Made by a program: the position numbers and the translations under genes
Assembly: GCA_030435675.1 (NCBI GenBank)
Contig: CM059622.1
Coordinates: forward strand, 6,572,001-6,636,000
Length of the DNA: 64,000 bases
Source of the DNA: Steinernema hermaphroditum
Taxonomy: Eukaryota; Nematoda; Chromadorea; Rhabditida; Steinernematidae
Reading direction: 5' to 3'
Shown here: piece after piece, positions 1 through 11,500 of the stretch
How positions within the stretch are numbered: position 1 is the first letter of the stretch
How the letters are laid out: the number at the start of each line of letters is the position of its first letter
The notes under the pieces: generated by a model
What the model saw: only the letters and a program-made list of their open reading frames with translations
The model's database searches: none
What the model was told of the DNA's origin: nothing

Positions 1-489
1 AGTCGCAACACGAGAGTGCGCCGAACTGTGCTCCGATCGGCCGAGCAATCAAGCAGCGGTGCGAAATATTGGCTCAGTTTCCAGAAAACCCGTTGCCGCG
101 GGAAAATTGCAGCTCCTCGCCTCCTCCTCCCTCAGCACCTCGTTCATTCATAGAATTAATCGCTTTCCGGCAGACCGCAAACTTCCTCGACAGGCGCCCC
201 TTCCCGCCCAGCGGAGCCCTCCGGTCGGGGTCAGTGGGCGCCGCTGTTTACCGGGCAGCACTGGGAAGCGGCCGGGGGCGAAGTGACCCTCGATTCCAGC
301 GCTGATTGCGATGTGGACTGTTTACCGCGCGGTCTGCATGTGACTGCGCGTTGTGTAATCACCGCTGGCGGGTTAGGTCCGCGCCGATCGACTCGATTTG
401 TGGTTCCGTTGCATAATCCGTTCGGTCAGAGGCTCGCTTCCAGCGTAGTTGAAGCGTTCAGTCCTGATTAGAGGAGGTCCCCTTTGCAG
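1..489. other. upstream region, no gene recognised
   Basis: GC-rich sequence upstream of the FAX/CDR-type gene. Short open frames overlap one another here but none resembles a known protein. A tttgcag acceptor ends at 489, 11 bases before the ATG at 501. That position suits either a spliced-leader acceptor or the end of an intron behind an unseen 5' exon. Confidence 0.5.
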
Positions 490-500
490 ATATCCTCGAA

Positions 501-2168
501 ATGCCGGCTCCTCCGCTCCTTAAACGTGATTGGGAGAAGGACTGCGTGTACTTGGTGCAGTTCCCGCGCGCCGGTTGCATCCCTAGCGCCTCACCCTTCG
601 CCCTCAAACTGGAGACGTGGCTCCGCATCGTCGAGATGAAACACGTGGTGAGTCAGTGTTTAGGCGTTCGGAGATCGCCTGGAGACGCCGCACGTAAGGG
701 ATCAGCAGCGCTGCTTGTCCATCTCGTTGTTACAACGACACATAAACAATTGGGCAATTCGACATGAGGGGTCTTGTTTGCTGCAGGGGACCCGGCGTGC
801 CGGATAGGAAAACCACCTGGATTCTATTTTGGAATTTATAGTCTTTGCCACAAAATACAAACAGGGTGGAATAACAATAACGACGTCACTTTTGTCCTTT
901 GGTCCCCCACCTGTGCACGCAATTAACACGACCCACCTGGTCATAGGGTAACTGTAAATATTGGGGGAAACGAGGCGCAACTTGCGTTCTAGGGGGGAAT
1001 ACCGTGTCTTTTGTCCGATTCCTAAATACTCATCAACCCAAGTCGCGTCCCTGTCACTCCACAGTCTCCTCTGGCCAAGTTTTCTCACTTGATCGAGGAG
1101 CCGAAAACCGGACCCCTCCAAATTGTTGCGTTTTGCCGGCGCCGCTCCCTTTTTTTGGTTTCGAAGGTCGTTCGCCAAAGGACACTTTTTAGAGCAAATG
1201 AGGAATCCACGGTGAATGGAAACTCGGTCGCCGGACCCTTTTTATGAGATTCGCCGAAGACGGCGCCATAATTAGGCGGATTCGGGTGTTTTTGTGGAAA
1301 CGAAATGTGCTCTACTTCCTGCACACCCAACTGGACATTTCAGAACGTTTCCAACGATTTCACGAAGTTCTCGTCCAAGAAGCAGATCCCATTCATCGAA
1401 CTGAACGGCCGTCAGATCGCCGACAGCGGGCACATCATCGAGGAGCTCCTGGAGAAGGGCGACCTCGTCATCGACCGGCATCTTACCGAGCTCGACAAGG
1501 CGACCGCCCGCGCCCTCAACACCCTCGTCGAGGAGTCCATCTTCTGGTGCGCCCCTCCCTCCGACTTCCCTAATCGATTCTGTCAGGTGCATCGTCTACA
1601 ACCGCAGTCGCAACAACGCTTGGTTCGCCTCGGAGAAAGGATTCCTCGGCCACTTTGCCGGCATCAAAAAGGTCGCCTTCCAGAAGTTCTTCAACAACCA
1701 GCTTAGGAAGAAGGTAATCACCCTTCCCCCTCTCGTCTACAGAATACTGTAGCTGGTGCGCAAATGCTTCGAGCAAGGCGTCGGACGCCACTCTCTCGAC
1801 GAGGTTGAGGAGATCTGCAAGAAGGACCTGAAGGCCCTCTCGACGATCCTCGCCGACAACGAGTTCTTCTTCGGGTCCCGCATCAGCACGGTAGGTATAC
1901 TGTAGCCGGGGCGTCACTCAGATTGAGATTGCAGTTCGATGCCACCGCCTTCGGGCACCTCGCGCAGATCTACTTCACTCCTCTGGTGAGAGATAACCTT
2001 AAGAAGTTCATGGACGAGGAGACTCCGAACCTCGTTGCCTTTGTCAATCGAATAAAGGAGCAGTACTGGCCCGACTGGGACGAAATCTGCGAGACGCTCG
2101 CGATGAACAAGGGCGACAAGAAGCCCGAGCCCGGACAGGTGTCGCCGGCGCAGATCGAAGAGCAGTAG
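501..2168 (+). CDS. FAX/CDR-family GST-fold protein (failed axon connections / cadmium-responsive type)
   Basis: Five exons are read: 501-647, 1344-1546, 1587-1713, 1753-1890 and 1935-2168. They join in phase to give 282 residues, close to the usual length of nematode CDR and insect FAX proteins. The N-terminal thioredoxin/GST-like half (about residues 15-95) contains VYLVQFPR, LKLETWLRI and the family signature IPFIELNGRQIADS. The C-terminal GST-like half contains GVGRHSLDEV, FFFGSRIST and FDATAFGHLAQ. The ATG is preceded by tttgcag, fitting trans-splicing. The third intron must end at the gtag within atactgtag (1744-1752), because the earlier cag at 1742 breaks the frame. FAX/CDR proteins are linked to axon development and cadmium or osmotic stress in other animals; the biochemical activity of this one is unknown. 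It converges on the collagen gene at 2386. Confidence 0.85.
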
Positions 2169-2385
2169 AAGGAGAGAGCAGAAGACAGCAGCTATGTAAC
2201 CCAACCGCTACCCCCACGCCCTAATCAAAGTATCTATGACCGCATTCCTATGGATTGTTTGTATTTAAGTCTTTGCGATTTGATAAAAATTTATCTGCAT
2301 CACTTGGACATTCCCCTACTTCCCCGATTGAAGTACGAGCAGAAGAGAAAGAATGAGAGGAGTGAGATTCGAGTGGAGGGACTTC

Positions 2386-3291
2386 TTAGTATCCAGGAGC
2401 GGTGCGAGGGGGAGGGCAGTGGTCGCAGGCACCGGGGGCTCCCTGGAGTCCGTCGGGTCCCTTCTCGCCATCTTCTCCATTCTTTCCGGGCGCTCCAGGG
2501 GCGCCGGCGTCTCCAGCAGGTCCTTGAGGTCCAGGGGCTCCAGCCTGGCCAGGGGCGCCGGGCTGTCCGTCGGGACCAGCGGGTCCGGGGGCGCCAGGAG
2601 CTCCAGGGGCTCCGACGGGTCCCTCGACTTCGTGAACGACTCCAGGGGCTCCGGGAGCGCCAGCCTGTCCGGGGGCGCCAGGGGCTCCGGCGGGTCCTTG
2701 AGGTCCAGGGGCACCGGACTGTCCGGCGACTCCGGGCTGTCCGTCCTGGCCGGGGGCGCCGGCGTTTCCAGAAGGTCCCTTGGGTCCGGGGTTTCCAGCG
2801 GGTCCGGCGGGGGCGTCGGGGCACTCGAAGCACCAGTCGATGGCAGGCGCGGGGGTGGCGGCAGGTCCGTCGGGTCCGTCACGGCCAGGAGCTCCGGGGG
2901 CGCCGTCCTCTCCGTCCTTTCCGTCGGGTCCGGGGGCTCCAGGGGCGCCGGGGCCGCTGACGCCGCAGCCGCAGCAGCCTCCGACAGGGGCGGCGGCGGA
3001 GATGGAGCTTTCGACGGCGAGGGACTCGCCGTATCCGGCCTGACGGGCGCGGCGGACGCCTCCGTTGACCTTGGAGAGGACCTGGGTGCGCGTCACCTCC
3101 CTCCAGATGTTGCCGGAGCGCGACTTGCAGAAGTCGACCTCGTTCTGCATCACCGACTGCATCGCCTGCATGTGGTTGTACACCATCGGTACCGAGATGA
3201 CGCACACGAGGGTCGCCACCGTCGACAGCGCCACTCCGAAGAAGGCCACCTTCCGGAGGCCGTCGCACTCTTGTTGCTTCTCACAGGACAT
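2386..3291 (-). CDS. cuticle collagen, copy 1
   Basis: A single-exon frame of 301 residues with the layout of nematode cuticle collagens. There is a hydrophobic segment at about residues 15-37, a conserved pre-collagen region containing SGNIWREV, and a subtilisin-type cleavage site RRAR near residue 80. A GGCCGCG cysteine cluster follows, then Gly-X-Y repeats interrupted near WCFEC and again near VVHEVEG, and a C-terminal CDHCPPPRTAPGY. Such proteins are secreted by the hypodermis, trimerise and become crosslinked in the cuticle. On the minus strand a cag lies immediately before the ATG and a matching gtaagg at 3336-3331, so there is a short 5'UTR intron or a trans-splice acceptor. A TATA box lies at 3383-3390. 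It is almost identical to copy 2 at 5510-6424; the N-terminal residues differ slightly (MSCEKQQ here). Confidence 0.93.
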   Translation of the reverse strand: MSCEKQQECDGLRKVAFFGVALSTVATLVCVISVPMVYNHMQAMQSVMQNEVDFCKSRSGNIWREVTRTQVLSKVNGGVRRARQAGYGESLAVESSISAAAPVGGCCGCGVSGPGAPGAPGPDGKDGEDGAPGAPGRDGPDGPAATPAPAIDWCFECPDAPAGPAGNPGPKGPSGNAGAPGQDGQPGVAGQSGAPGPQGPAGAPGAPGQAGAPGAPGVVHEVEGPVGAPGAPGAPGPAGPDGQPGAPGQAGAPGPQGPAGDAGAPGAPGKNGEDGEKGPDGLQGAPGACDHCPPPRTAPGY

Positions 3292-3382
3292 CTGAATAGA
3301 AGAGAGCTCTTAAACCGCTCACCGAAGGCGCCTTACCTTTCGCTCTTCGACGTCGGACGGTGGTACTCTTCAGCGGAGTCGT

Positions 3383-3390
3383 CTTTTATA
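3383..3390 (-). promoter_or_regulatory. TATA box of collagen copy 1
   Basis: TATAAAAG on the minus strand, about 90 bp upstream of the collagen ATG and upstream of the short 5'UTR intron. Collagen copy 2 carries the same element at a similar distance. Confidence 0.7.
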
Positions 3391-5420
3391 TGCGTCCACT
3401 TTGGGTGAAAGTCTCATTTTTTTGTCCTTCGACGTCCGATGCGAACCCGTTCGCGTAAATCTCATCAAGTTCCGAGCCCTGGAGTCGCCAAAAAACGACA
3501 AAATCCCCGCCCCTCCAGTCACACTCCGATGCACTTTTGCATAAACATTCGCAAAGGAGCGTCCGCGTTAAGGATTTACCCAGATGGACACGTAAGAGGA
3601 AGTTCTTTCTAGGGAAATCCGAATAATGGTCGAAAGGCGATGAAGAGCAATTAAGTAATTAAGTGATTTATTGCCATTGTGGAACGAGAAATGACATATG
3701 TGTACACATAAACTGCAAATAACGCACACCTAAGTGTAGGAAATGAGCGCTGGCGACGCAGAAGAACGATGAAAGACATGTGTGGCGAGGATTACTGTAA
3801 ATACGATGCAGGAATTCGACGAATTTTATGTAAATTAATAGTGATAAGACAGCTACCATCCGAACATCTTTGGTTAGAAGGGCTCGAAGCTCAAATGTCT
3901 TTTAATGGTGTCTCTTCCCCTATCTTTAGCGATAACTCTTATGCTCAACGGGGCGCAGCACATGTCGAGTTCCGGAGTAATCCTCTTTGACCTACCACTC
4001 TGTCAGCAAGGTTGTAATTCCCTCAGATGCAGATGTTTTCTCAGATCCCTCAGATGAATTTCGGGTGCTTTATGATGCCCTTTTACATATCTAGGGTGTC
4101 TCCTGAAGTGTGTTTCGATAAAATATAATGCAGATAATGTGGTCCACACTAACCACGAATCGTTGGAAGCGCCTAAGACAAGTACACTCGTCTGAGCTTC
4201 CATCGATCACGAAGATTCGGCCTAGCGAAGGACACCACCACCCTACCGTATCAGGTACGGTCATGCGCAAACTCAGCGAGGTAAACCAATCGGCAATCAT
4301 CGCCTCAACGCGTCCAATAAGCTCAAAATGTGCGCCACCTAAGTGATCGTAATGATGCATATCCGTTTGAGCTTAATGACCTTCAGTGGGAACCGGTTTG
4401 ATTTGTTTGTTCGGGTATCGCCGAGCAGTTCGCCTGAGAGCTAACTCCGCTTACGGTCAATTATTGCCGAACTGTTTATCTTCTGCCTGGCCTTATGTTT
4501 GTTAAATGGGAGTTCAAAGGATGAAGTGATTCCGAATAGGCATGACCAAAGAGGACTACGGAATGCTTAGAAGGGATTCTGCAAACCTGGACAAAGTGCC
4601 TTATTACCGTTTCCGCAGGTTAACGGATATTTAGTACATATATTTGAAGGATCTTGTCGATGCTTCAGCCGGGAACGGCGCAACTAAAGAATAAAAATTT
4701 GATGATCAGCAAGTGGCCCAGAAGCGTTGTCGAAGTCCTCGAGTCGTCGCATAGACGTTTACACTTTGAAGGAGCCACCTTTGCAGATATCACTATACAC
4801 TGTAATCCGAAACGTTCTACCGATATCGTTACTTTGTGGAACAGTACAGGTTATACGCAGATAGAGCTATGAGAGGTCTATGTTAGCAGCAGAAAGTAGC
4901 CAGAAAACCCAAGCACAGAAAGCGATTATTTCCCAAACCCTTTTATTACAGTCTTGCTTCTTCTAGTCGCATGAATCCATAGCGATTTAAGGAAATAGTT
5001 ATCCATTTGGACCGGTTGAGCTTGTGTGTCATCTCGTGCAGTTCTGCCTAATAAACGGCGATTCATAAAACACTCGTAACATAAACTTCTTCCGAGAGAC
5101 AATTGACCCTCGTTTGAAATACGGCTGACATGGCTGTTCTCATCCAGCCAGTTTTCTATGAAAGGGTGATTGCTTATCGTCCATGAGTAATCGCGTATCA
5201 TATCCCTTATCTCACCATCGCCAGCTGGGAACCGGTCGATGACTCGTCCTCCCGAAAATCAGAGCACAACACACACGTACACCGAAAGTCATTAAGTTGA
5301 AAAACTCGTTTACCCAATTATTTTATGACGTGTTCTTTGCCTTTCCCTCGGGTCCGGTTTGTTTCCTGGATTCGCTTTGTTTAGCAAGTGGAAAATTGGG
5401 TGCATTCGACGGAGATTCAA
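3391..5420. other. spacer between the two collagen genes, no gene recognised
   Basis: About 2 kb of moderately AT-rich sequence with only short open frames on both strands (all under 92 codons). None shows a family motif, a plausible exon chain or an RNA-gene structure. The sequence tgaaagacatg near 3770 resembles the start of miR-71, but no pairing arm is present. Confidence 0.5.
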
Positions 5421-5423
5421 TTA

Positions 5424-5429
5424 TTTATT
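5424..5429 (-). terminator. poly(A) signal of collagen copy 2
   Basis: AATAAA on the minus strand, about 80 bp downstream of the collagen copy 2 stop codon. Confidence 0.55.
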
Positions 5430-5509
5430 CGCGTTTTTGTTTCTCACGTTGAAGAAGAATGAGGAGAAGAGAAAGAATGAGAGGAGTGAGATTCGAGCGG
5501 AGGGACTTC

Positions 5510-6424
5510 TTAGTATCCAGGAGCGGTGCGAGGGGGAGGGCAGTGGTCGCAGGCGCCAGGGGCTCCCTGGAGTCCGTCGGGTCCCTTCTCGCCGTCTTCT
5601 CCATTCTTTCCGGGCGCTCCAGGGGCGCCGGCGTCTCCAGCAGGTCCTTGAGGTCCAGGGGCTCCAGTCTGGCCAGGGGCGCCGGGCTGTCCGTCGGGAC
5701 CAGCGGGTCCGGGGGCGCCAGGAGCTCCAGGGGCTCCGACGGGTCCCTCGACTTCGTGAACGACTCCAGGGGCTCCGGGAGCGCCAGCCTGTCCGGGGGC
5801 GCCAGGGGCTCCGGCGGGTCCTTGAGGTCCAGGGGCACCGGACTGTCCGGCGACTCCGGGCTGTCCGTCCTGGCCGCGGGCGCCGGCGTTTCCAGAAGGT
5901 CCCTTGGGTCCGGGGTTTCCAGCGGGTCCGGCGGGGGCGTCGGGGCACTCGAAGCACCAGTCGATGGCAGGCGCGGGGGTGGCGGCAGGTCCGTCGGGTC
6001 CGTCACGGCCAGGAGCTCCGGGGGCGCCGTCCTCTCCGTCCTTTCCGTCGGGTCCGGGGGCTCCAGGGGCGCCGGGGCCGCTGACACCGCAGCCGCAGCA
6101 GCCTCCGACAGGGGCGGCGGCAGAGATGGAGCTTTCGACGGCGAGGGACTCGCCGTATCCGGCCTGACGGGCGCGGCGGACGCCTCCGTTGACCTTGGAG
6201 AGGACCTGGGTGCGGGTCACCTCCCTCCAGATATTGCCGGAGCGCGACTTGCAGAAGTCGACCTCGTTCTGCATCACCGACTGCATCGCCTGCATGTGGT
6301 TGTACACCATCGGCACCGAGATGACGCACACGAGGGTCGCCACCGTCGACAGCGCCACTCCGAAGAAGGCCACCTTCCGGAGACTATCACACTCTTGTTG
6401 CTTTTCCATCTTCTCGTAAGACAT
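5510..6424 (-). CDS. cuticle collagen, copy 2
   Basis: A single-exon frame of 304 residues that matches copy 1 (2386-3291) almost throughout, including the transmembrane-like segment, RRAR cleavage site, cysteine clusters, Gly-X-Y blocks and CDHCPPPRTAPGY end. Differences include the N-terminus (MSYEKMEKQQ, three residues longer), AGARGQ for AGAPGQ, and GQTGAP for GQAGAP. The coding region and about 50 bp of 3' flank are conserved between the copies, while the 5' flanks and spacer are not. A cag abuts the ATG and a gtaagt donor is present on the minus strand at 6472-6467, giving a 48-bp 5'UTR intron or a trans-splice acceptor. A TATA box lies at 6545-6552. Both copies face the same way, so this is a tandem duplicate of a structural exoskeleton protein. 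Confidence 0.93.
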   Translation of the reverse strand: MSYEKMEKQQECDSLRKVAFFGVALSTVATLVCVISVPMVYNHMQAMQSVMQNEVDFCKSRSGNIWREVTRTQVLSKVNGGVRRARQAGYGESLAVESSISAAAPVGGCCGCGVSGPGAPGAPGPDGKDGEDGAPGAPGRDGPDGPAATPAPAIDWCFECPDAPAGPAGNPGPKGPSGNAGARGQDGQPGVAGQSGAPGPQGPAGAPGAPGQAGAPGAPGVVHEVEGPVGAPGAPGAPGPAGPDGQPGAPGQTGAPGPQGPAGDAGAPGAPGKNGEDGEKGPDGLQGAPGACDHCPPPRTAPGY

Positions 6425-6544
6425 CTGAAAGTGCAGCTATAGAAAAACATGTTCCTGGATCACATGACTTACAGGGATGCTCGTCAGCTGGGAGATCCTC
6501 GAAAGGCTCGACTCGACTGGCGATTAGCTCGTCCTCCCCCGCCT

Positions 6545-6552
6545 CTTTTATA
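6545..6552 (-). promoter_or_regulatory. TATA box of collagen copy 2
   Basis: TATAAAAG on the minus strand about 120 bp upstream of the ATG, just upstream of the 5'UTR intron, matching the element of copy 1. Confidence 0.7.
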
Positions 6553-6559
6553 CGCTCGT

Positions 6560-8000
6560 TCATTTTTTTCGCATTCCTCGTAAGGGGGCGGCGGCCTTCG
6601 AAAATTACCCGTTTTCCGCGACGTTTCGCCCCCAAATTCGAATCGCCTCGGAACAAGCCGTAGACGCCCATGCCCTCAGGCGATGCGCCTGTGCCGCTCG
6701 GAAATCACAGAGCTCATCGGGGCGATTAGACATTTGCAGAGGGAGCATCGGGTTCAGAAAAACGGTTCGCTTGCTGTTTTCGAAGGGTCACTTCGCGGAT
6801 TCTCAATCCCGTCGTCTTGTTCGGCCACGTCCCCGTTTCTCCACGAAGCCGTCGGAGGTCACCCAAGAAGAAGAAGGCTCTGGACGTCCCGTTCCACTGC
6901 AACATTCTCCGATCGGACGCTCATTCACCGATGAAAACAAAAACGTAGCGAGTGTAATGCGTGCGCGAAAGTGAAATCGCTCTCGACTTCCGTTCTTGAA
7001 GGACGTCGAGGGAACCGAGAAAAGGGACCCCTAGAGCAGAGGACCATCAGCGAGTGGCCATTTTATGGGCAGGATTGACCATTAGAGGTGAACTTGGCTT
7101 TAATACCGCTATAGAGGTGCACTAAACGTCTGAGAAAATGTGATGAAGTGGCTTAATAAACGAACATTACTAGCGTGTTATTGCTTGCTTTTATCATAAA
7201 TTATAGCTTACTTTCATTTTTTGGCAGAGGGCCATCTGCTTACCAAAGTCTTTGTAGAAAGTGCGTACCGTATCCCATCCGAAAGCCTAGCCGTGTGACC
7301 TTTTTTGTAGCCCACAGATTCCACATTTGTTTGATTGATCGTTGTGCTCGTGGTTCGGAACTAGTTGCGTCCTTAGTGTACCAACATTCCAATTAATTTC
7401 ACGAAATCTTGTGGCGTCGTTTTCAAGGCTTTCGCCTTGTTTTCGGGGACGCCGCCGGTCTAGCCTCTCTCAGTGAGAGGCCACCGATTACGCTCTTTGA
7501 TATCTGAGATCGTATCGCCTCCGAATCGAGGCGCTTTCGATCGGTCGAAGGAGCATCGAGCGAATTTTGTTTGTTCCACACCCAATCGGAGAAAACGAGA
7601 TTTCGAGAAGCACGAGTGATGCTAATATTGATGTGATCGGCAGAGTTGCAGTGTTACACTCGGAGTATGTTGCGCGATGCGCCGTGACGGAACTGATGGA
7701 CGAGAGGTTTGGACGGGACTGGAAACAAGAGAGTTTTTGTGGCGCTCCGGGGAGATGCTTCGATGCGAGTGCTTAACTGATTGGAAGGCCCTTTTCGGTG
7801 GCAAATTCCAGAGAACTGTGGTGGGGTGACTTGAATCTTGACGGTCCAATGAGGTCACCACCCAGCAAGTGTTCTTAGAAATGCATAGAATGCATGACTA
7901 TGGCAGAATGTTGCATGCGTTGTATATTGTATGACGATAAAGCCAGGTGACGATTTACCCAATAGGCTTCGACTGATCTTTGATATGAATGAACGTAGAA
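6560..8000. other. intergenic region with a hairpin cluster, no gene recognised
   Basis: No protein-coding gene is recognised between the collagen promoter and the tRNA. Three short hairpins lie close together at 7413-7453, 7464-7480 and 7516-7533; see the findings. Confidence 0.45.
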
Positions 8001-8004
8001 TCAA

Positions 8005-8076
8005 GGCTGAGTGGTCTAGTGGTATGATTCTCGCTTAGGGTGCGAGAGGTCCCGGGATCAATCCCCGGCTCAGCCT
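8005..8076 (+). tRNA. tRNA-Pro (anticodon AGG)
   Basis: A 72-base cloverleaf. The acceptor arms GGCTGAG (8005-8011) and CTCAGCC (8069-8075) pair fully. The anticodon stem CTCGC/GCGAG encloses the loop TTAGGGT, whose centre AGG reads proline CCU codons. The T stem CCGGG/CCCGG is perfect. A run of six T from 8080 is a Pol III terminator. The T loop reads ATCAATC, so position 54 is A instead of the near-universal T. No intron. Confidence 0.92.
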
Positions 8077-8089
8077 GACTTTTTTACAA

Positions 8090-8548
8090 TTTCTTTTTGT
8101 AAGGTTTGACTTCATGGTTCGTCGCTTTTTCTTGCCCCTTGGACTGTAAATTCCGGACCGCGCGTAACTCGGCAAGGAAGACTTCTAAATATAGGCATTC
8201 GCACATTGCAAGGAAGGCGTAAATGCCTTTCCATGGAGGAAATGTAGAGCAAGGAGAAGTTGGAGGACAGTAACGATCCCGCGATGTAGACGTTTCACAT
8301 AGTCGTAAAGCTCTTCTGGAACGTTGCCGAGTAGCAAACTTATTTCCTAGCCCTGTTGTTTATATTCTCGGTCTCGCACAGAACTGATTGCGGGATGGTT
8401 TTTCGGCAGGGAATTTCTTCCCGCCGTTCGTTCGTCTTTCGTCCGATCGTTTCGGATTTCTGCCTTTCCTAGAATTTTTCCGTCCAAATGTCACATGGTT
8501 ATGTTCTGTTTTTTGATCTGTTTTCTCGTACTTACTTGAGCATTTCAG
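8090..8548. other. 5' flank of the Ig receptor gene
   Basis: No gene is seen between the tRNA and the Ig receptor. An atttcag acceptor ends at 8548, 23 bases before the ATG at 8572, which fits spliced-leader addition. Confidence 0.45.
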
Positions 8549-8571
8549 AGTTCGTAACTTCTCTCAACGCC

Positions 8572-11500
8572 ATGGCCAGCCGGTCGGCGATCATCGCAGT
8601 CCTGTTGTCAACACGTACGTCCATTTCCGCTTGCTTTCGCTCCTAATGAAGGCGTTTTCCAGTGACTGTATGCATCGGCTCTAATTCTAGCGAACTTCCA
8701 ACGCCTCCCACTTTTCGGCACAGAGCCAACAGTCCTGTCATCTACTTCACTCTTGATGCGAGCTCATCTTCACGAAAAGATGACGAGATCCAGGATCGTT
8801 CGCTCCGCTGCACCGCTGTGGGAGATCCTACACCAAGGTAAGGTTTACGTGGCAGAAAAACTTATAAAGAATGCATTCTTGCAGCTATAAGTGGAAGAAA
8901 AATGGAGTGCTTCTCGACATTGATTCGCTGAAGGGTCGAGTTCTTCTCGGTCCTGATGACGGTTCACTCATTTTTACATCCTTTGTGGCTGACGACACTG
9001 GCGACTACCACTGTGAAGCCAATAACACCGGCGGTATCGCAGTTTCTGAAACCATTCGTCTTGAACCTGCCTGTGAGCGCTGCTCTCCTTTATTTCCTTC
9101 ATCAAACCGTAATTTTAGGGAATAATTTCTTCCAAAAAGAGGATCCGCAGATGGTTTCTGTGGAATTAGGTGATCCATACACCAAAAGTTGTACGCCACC
9201 GGAATCCAATCCAAAGCCGCGTGTCCATTGGATCGTTAAGGCTAATAACGGAGGCTTCTTTCGGACCCTGCGTGAAGACCACATCAGTATTAACGATGAA
9301 GTTTGTTCAGAACCGCACATACTTAAATACTCATAGCTTTTTCAGGGAACACTCTTTTTCCACTACGTTAAGGAGACGGACCAGAAAACAAACGTATATT
9401 ACACATGTGCAGCCGAGAATTCCAAGCTCAATGATTACAAATTTGGCAGTCAGTTTCAAATTACTGTGACAAAGCTGAACCGTCGCTCGCGTAGGTGAAC
9501 ACAGATGACTATTTTTGCTGACCTAGTACTTTCAGTGCGTTCTCCAATTCCAATCAAAGAACTCTACGTGAATCAGAGCGCTCCCATCGCTTTGAATGGC
9601 AGAACTCACAAGTTGTTGTGTTTGTTCAGTGGCTAGTAAGCCTCCTGTTTATTATGTGTGGTACATGTTTTTATTCAGTCCCATTCCGCAAGCAAATTGG
9701 TATCACAACAGCACAACTATCAGAAACAATACAAATGGGTTTTCATTTGACGCCAAAGGAACTTTGACATTTCAAGCGTCAATGGACAAGGCCGGAGATT
9801 ATGTCTGCAAATTCCCAGCGAATCCTGAGAACAACCGAAAATTCACTGTTGCTGTTGAGTGTGAGTGCTGGCAAATTGTGGATAAATTCGAAGTACTCTT
9901 CTTTGCAGCCGCACCCTACTGGGTTGAAGGGCCCCCTGCGAGTGCGAACGTAAGTGAAGGCGAAACAGCGTCGTTTGAATGCCTGGCTGGTGGAATTCCA
10001 ACTCCTTCGGTTACGTTTTATAAAAATGGCTCACGTATGTTTTTGTGCTCTGCATTTGAAATACTTCTAGCTTTTAGCATTTGAAGAGAGCAACGATATG
10101 CACGTGCTTGGATCTAAACTCACTCTTCACAAAGCAAGCTTCAGAACAGACGGCACAGGAAGCAGTGCGGTGTATCAGTGCAAAGTTGAAAACAAGCACG
10201 GCTCGTTGTGGGCCAACTTCCATCTCCGCGTCTTGATATCTCCATCGATTGCGGTCAATGGAACTACACACAAGTTACAGTGCTCTTCAGACGCCGAGTA
10301 AGCGCAATTATTGTAGTATTATCACTCATTAGTTTAATTTTCAGTTCAAATCTCACTTCAAAGTGGTACTACAACAACGTACTTGTCGAGGATGGAGCTA
10401 ATTCGGGTGGCTTTGTACTCGAAAAAAATGCAACAACGCTGGCGTTCAATGCATCTTCGCATAAGATTGGAACGTATGCGTGCAAATTCCCTGGCCACCC
10501 TGAACACGATCGCCACTTTGTTGTCATATTGGAGTGTATGTCGCCGTTGTTTTACTGCTAACTTCATGTTCGCCTTCAGCTAAACCGTACTGGATCAAGA
10601 AACCTCCCTCGAAAACGGACGTAGTCGAAGGCGAAACAGCGTCGTTTGAATGCCTGGCTGGTGGAATTCCAACTCCTTCGGTTACGTTTTATAAAAATGG
10701 CTCACGTATGTTTTTGTGCTCTGTATTAGAAATACTTCGTAGCTTCTAGCATTGAAAGAGAGCAATGATACGCACGTACTTGGATCTAAACTAACTCTGA
10801 ACAACGTGAAGTTCAGAACAGATGGCACAGGGAGCAATGCGGTGTATCAGTGCAAAGCTGAAAACAAGCATGGCTTGTTGTCGACTGACTTCCACCTCAG
10901 TATACCGCCTTCGATTGCGCTCAACGGAACCACTCACAAGTTGCAGTGCGCCTCAGACGCCAAGTGAGTGGAACTCTTGTGGTATCGTCATCATCAATCC
11001 GTTTCTTAGTCCCCTTCTTACCCCAGAGTGGTATCACAACAACGTTCTTACCCATAATGCAGCTAACTCTGATGGTTTCATCCTGGAAGAGCATGCAAGA
11101 ACGTTGGTGTTCAATGCATCTTCGCATACGACGGGAACGTATGTATGCAAATTTCCTGACCACCCTGAATACGATCGCCACTTTGTTATCGCGTTGGAGT
11201 GTATGTTGGCGTTGCTTTGCTCCTAACGCCATGTTCGTCTTCAGCTAAACCCTACTGGATTGAGAAACCTCCCACGAAAATGGACATAGTCCAAGGCAAG
11301 ATGGTATCGTTTGAATGCCTGGCTGATGGAATTCCAACTCCTTCGGTAACGTTTTATAAAAACGGTTCACGTATGTTTTGTGCTCTGCACTAGAAATAAT
11401 TCGTAGCTTTTAGCGTTGGAAGACAGCAATGATACACATGTGCTGGGATCTAAACTTACTCTGAGCAACATGAAGATCAGAACGGATGGCACAGGAAGCA

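Noticed and set aside
2250..3408. Long plus-strand frames of 236 and 351 codons across the collagen genes (and equivalents at 5359-6442)
   Set aside because: They are antisense or shifted-frame shadows of the Gly-X-Y repeats; the biased codon pattern keeps other frames open.
3765..3800. miR-71-like start (tgaaagacatg)
   Set aside because: The match stops after 11 bases and no complementary arm follows within hairpin distance.
4080..4115. tagggtgtctcc resembling a transposon terminal repeat
   Set aside because: No inverted partner or target duplication was found nearby.
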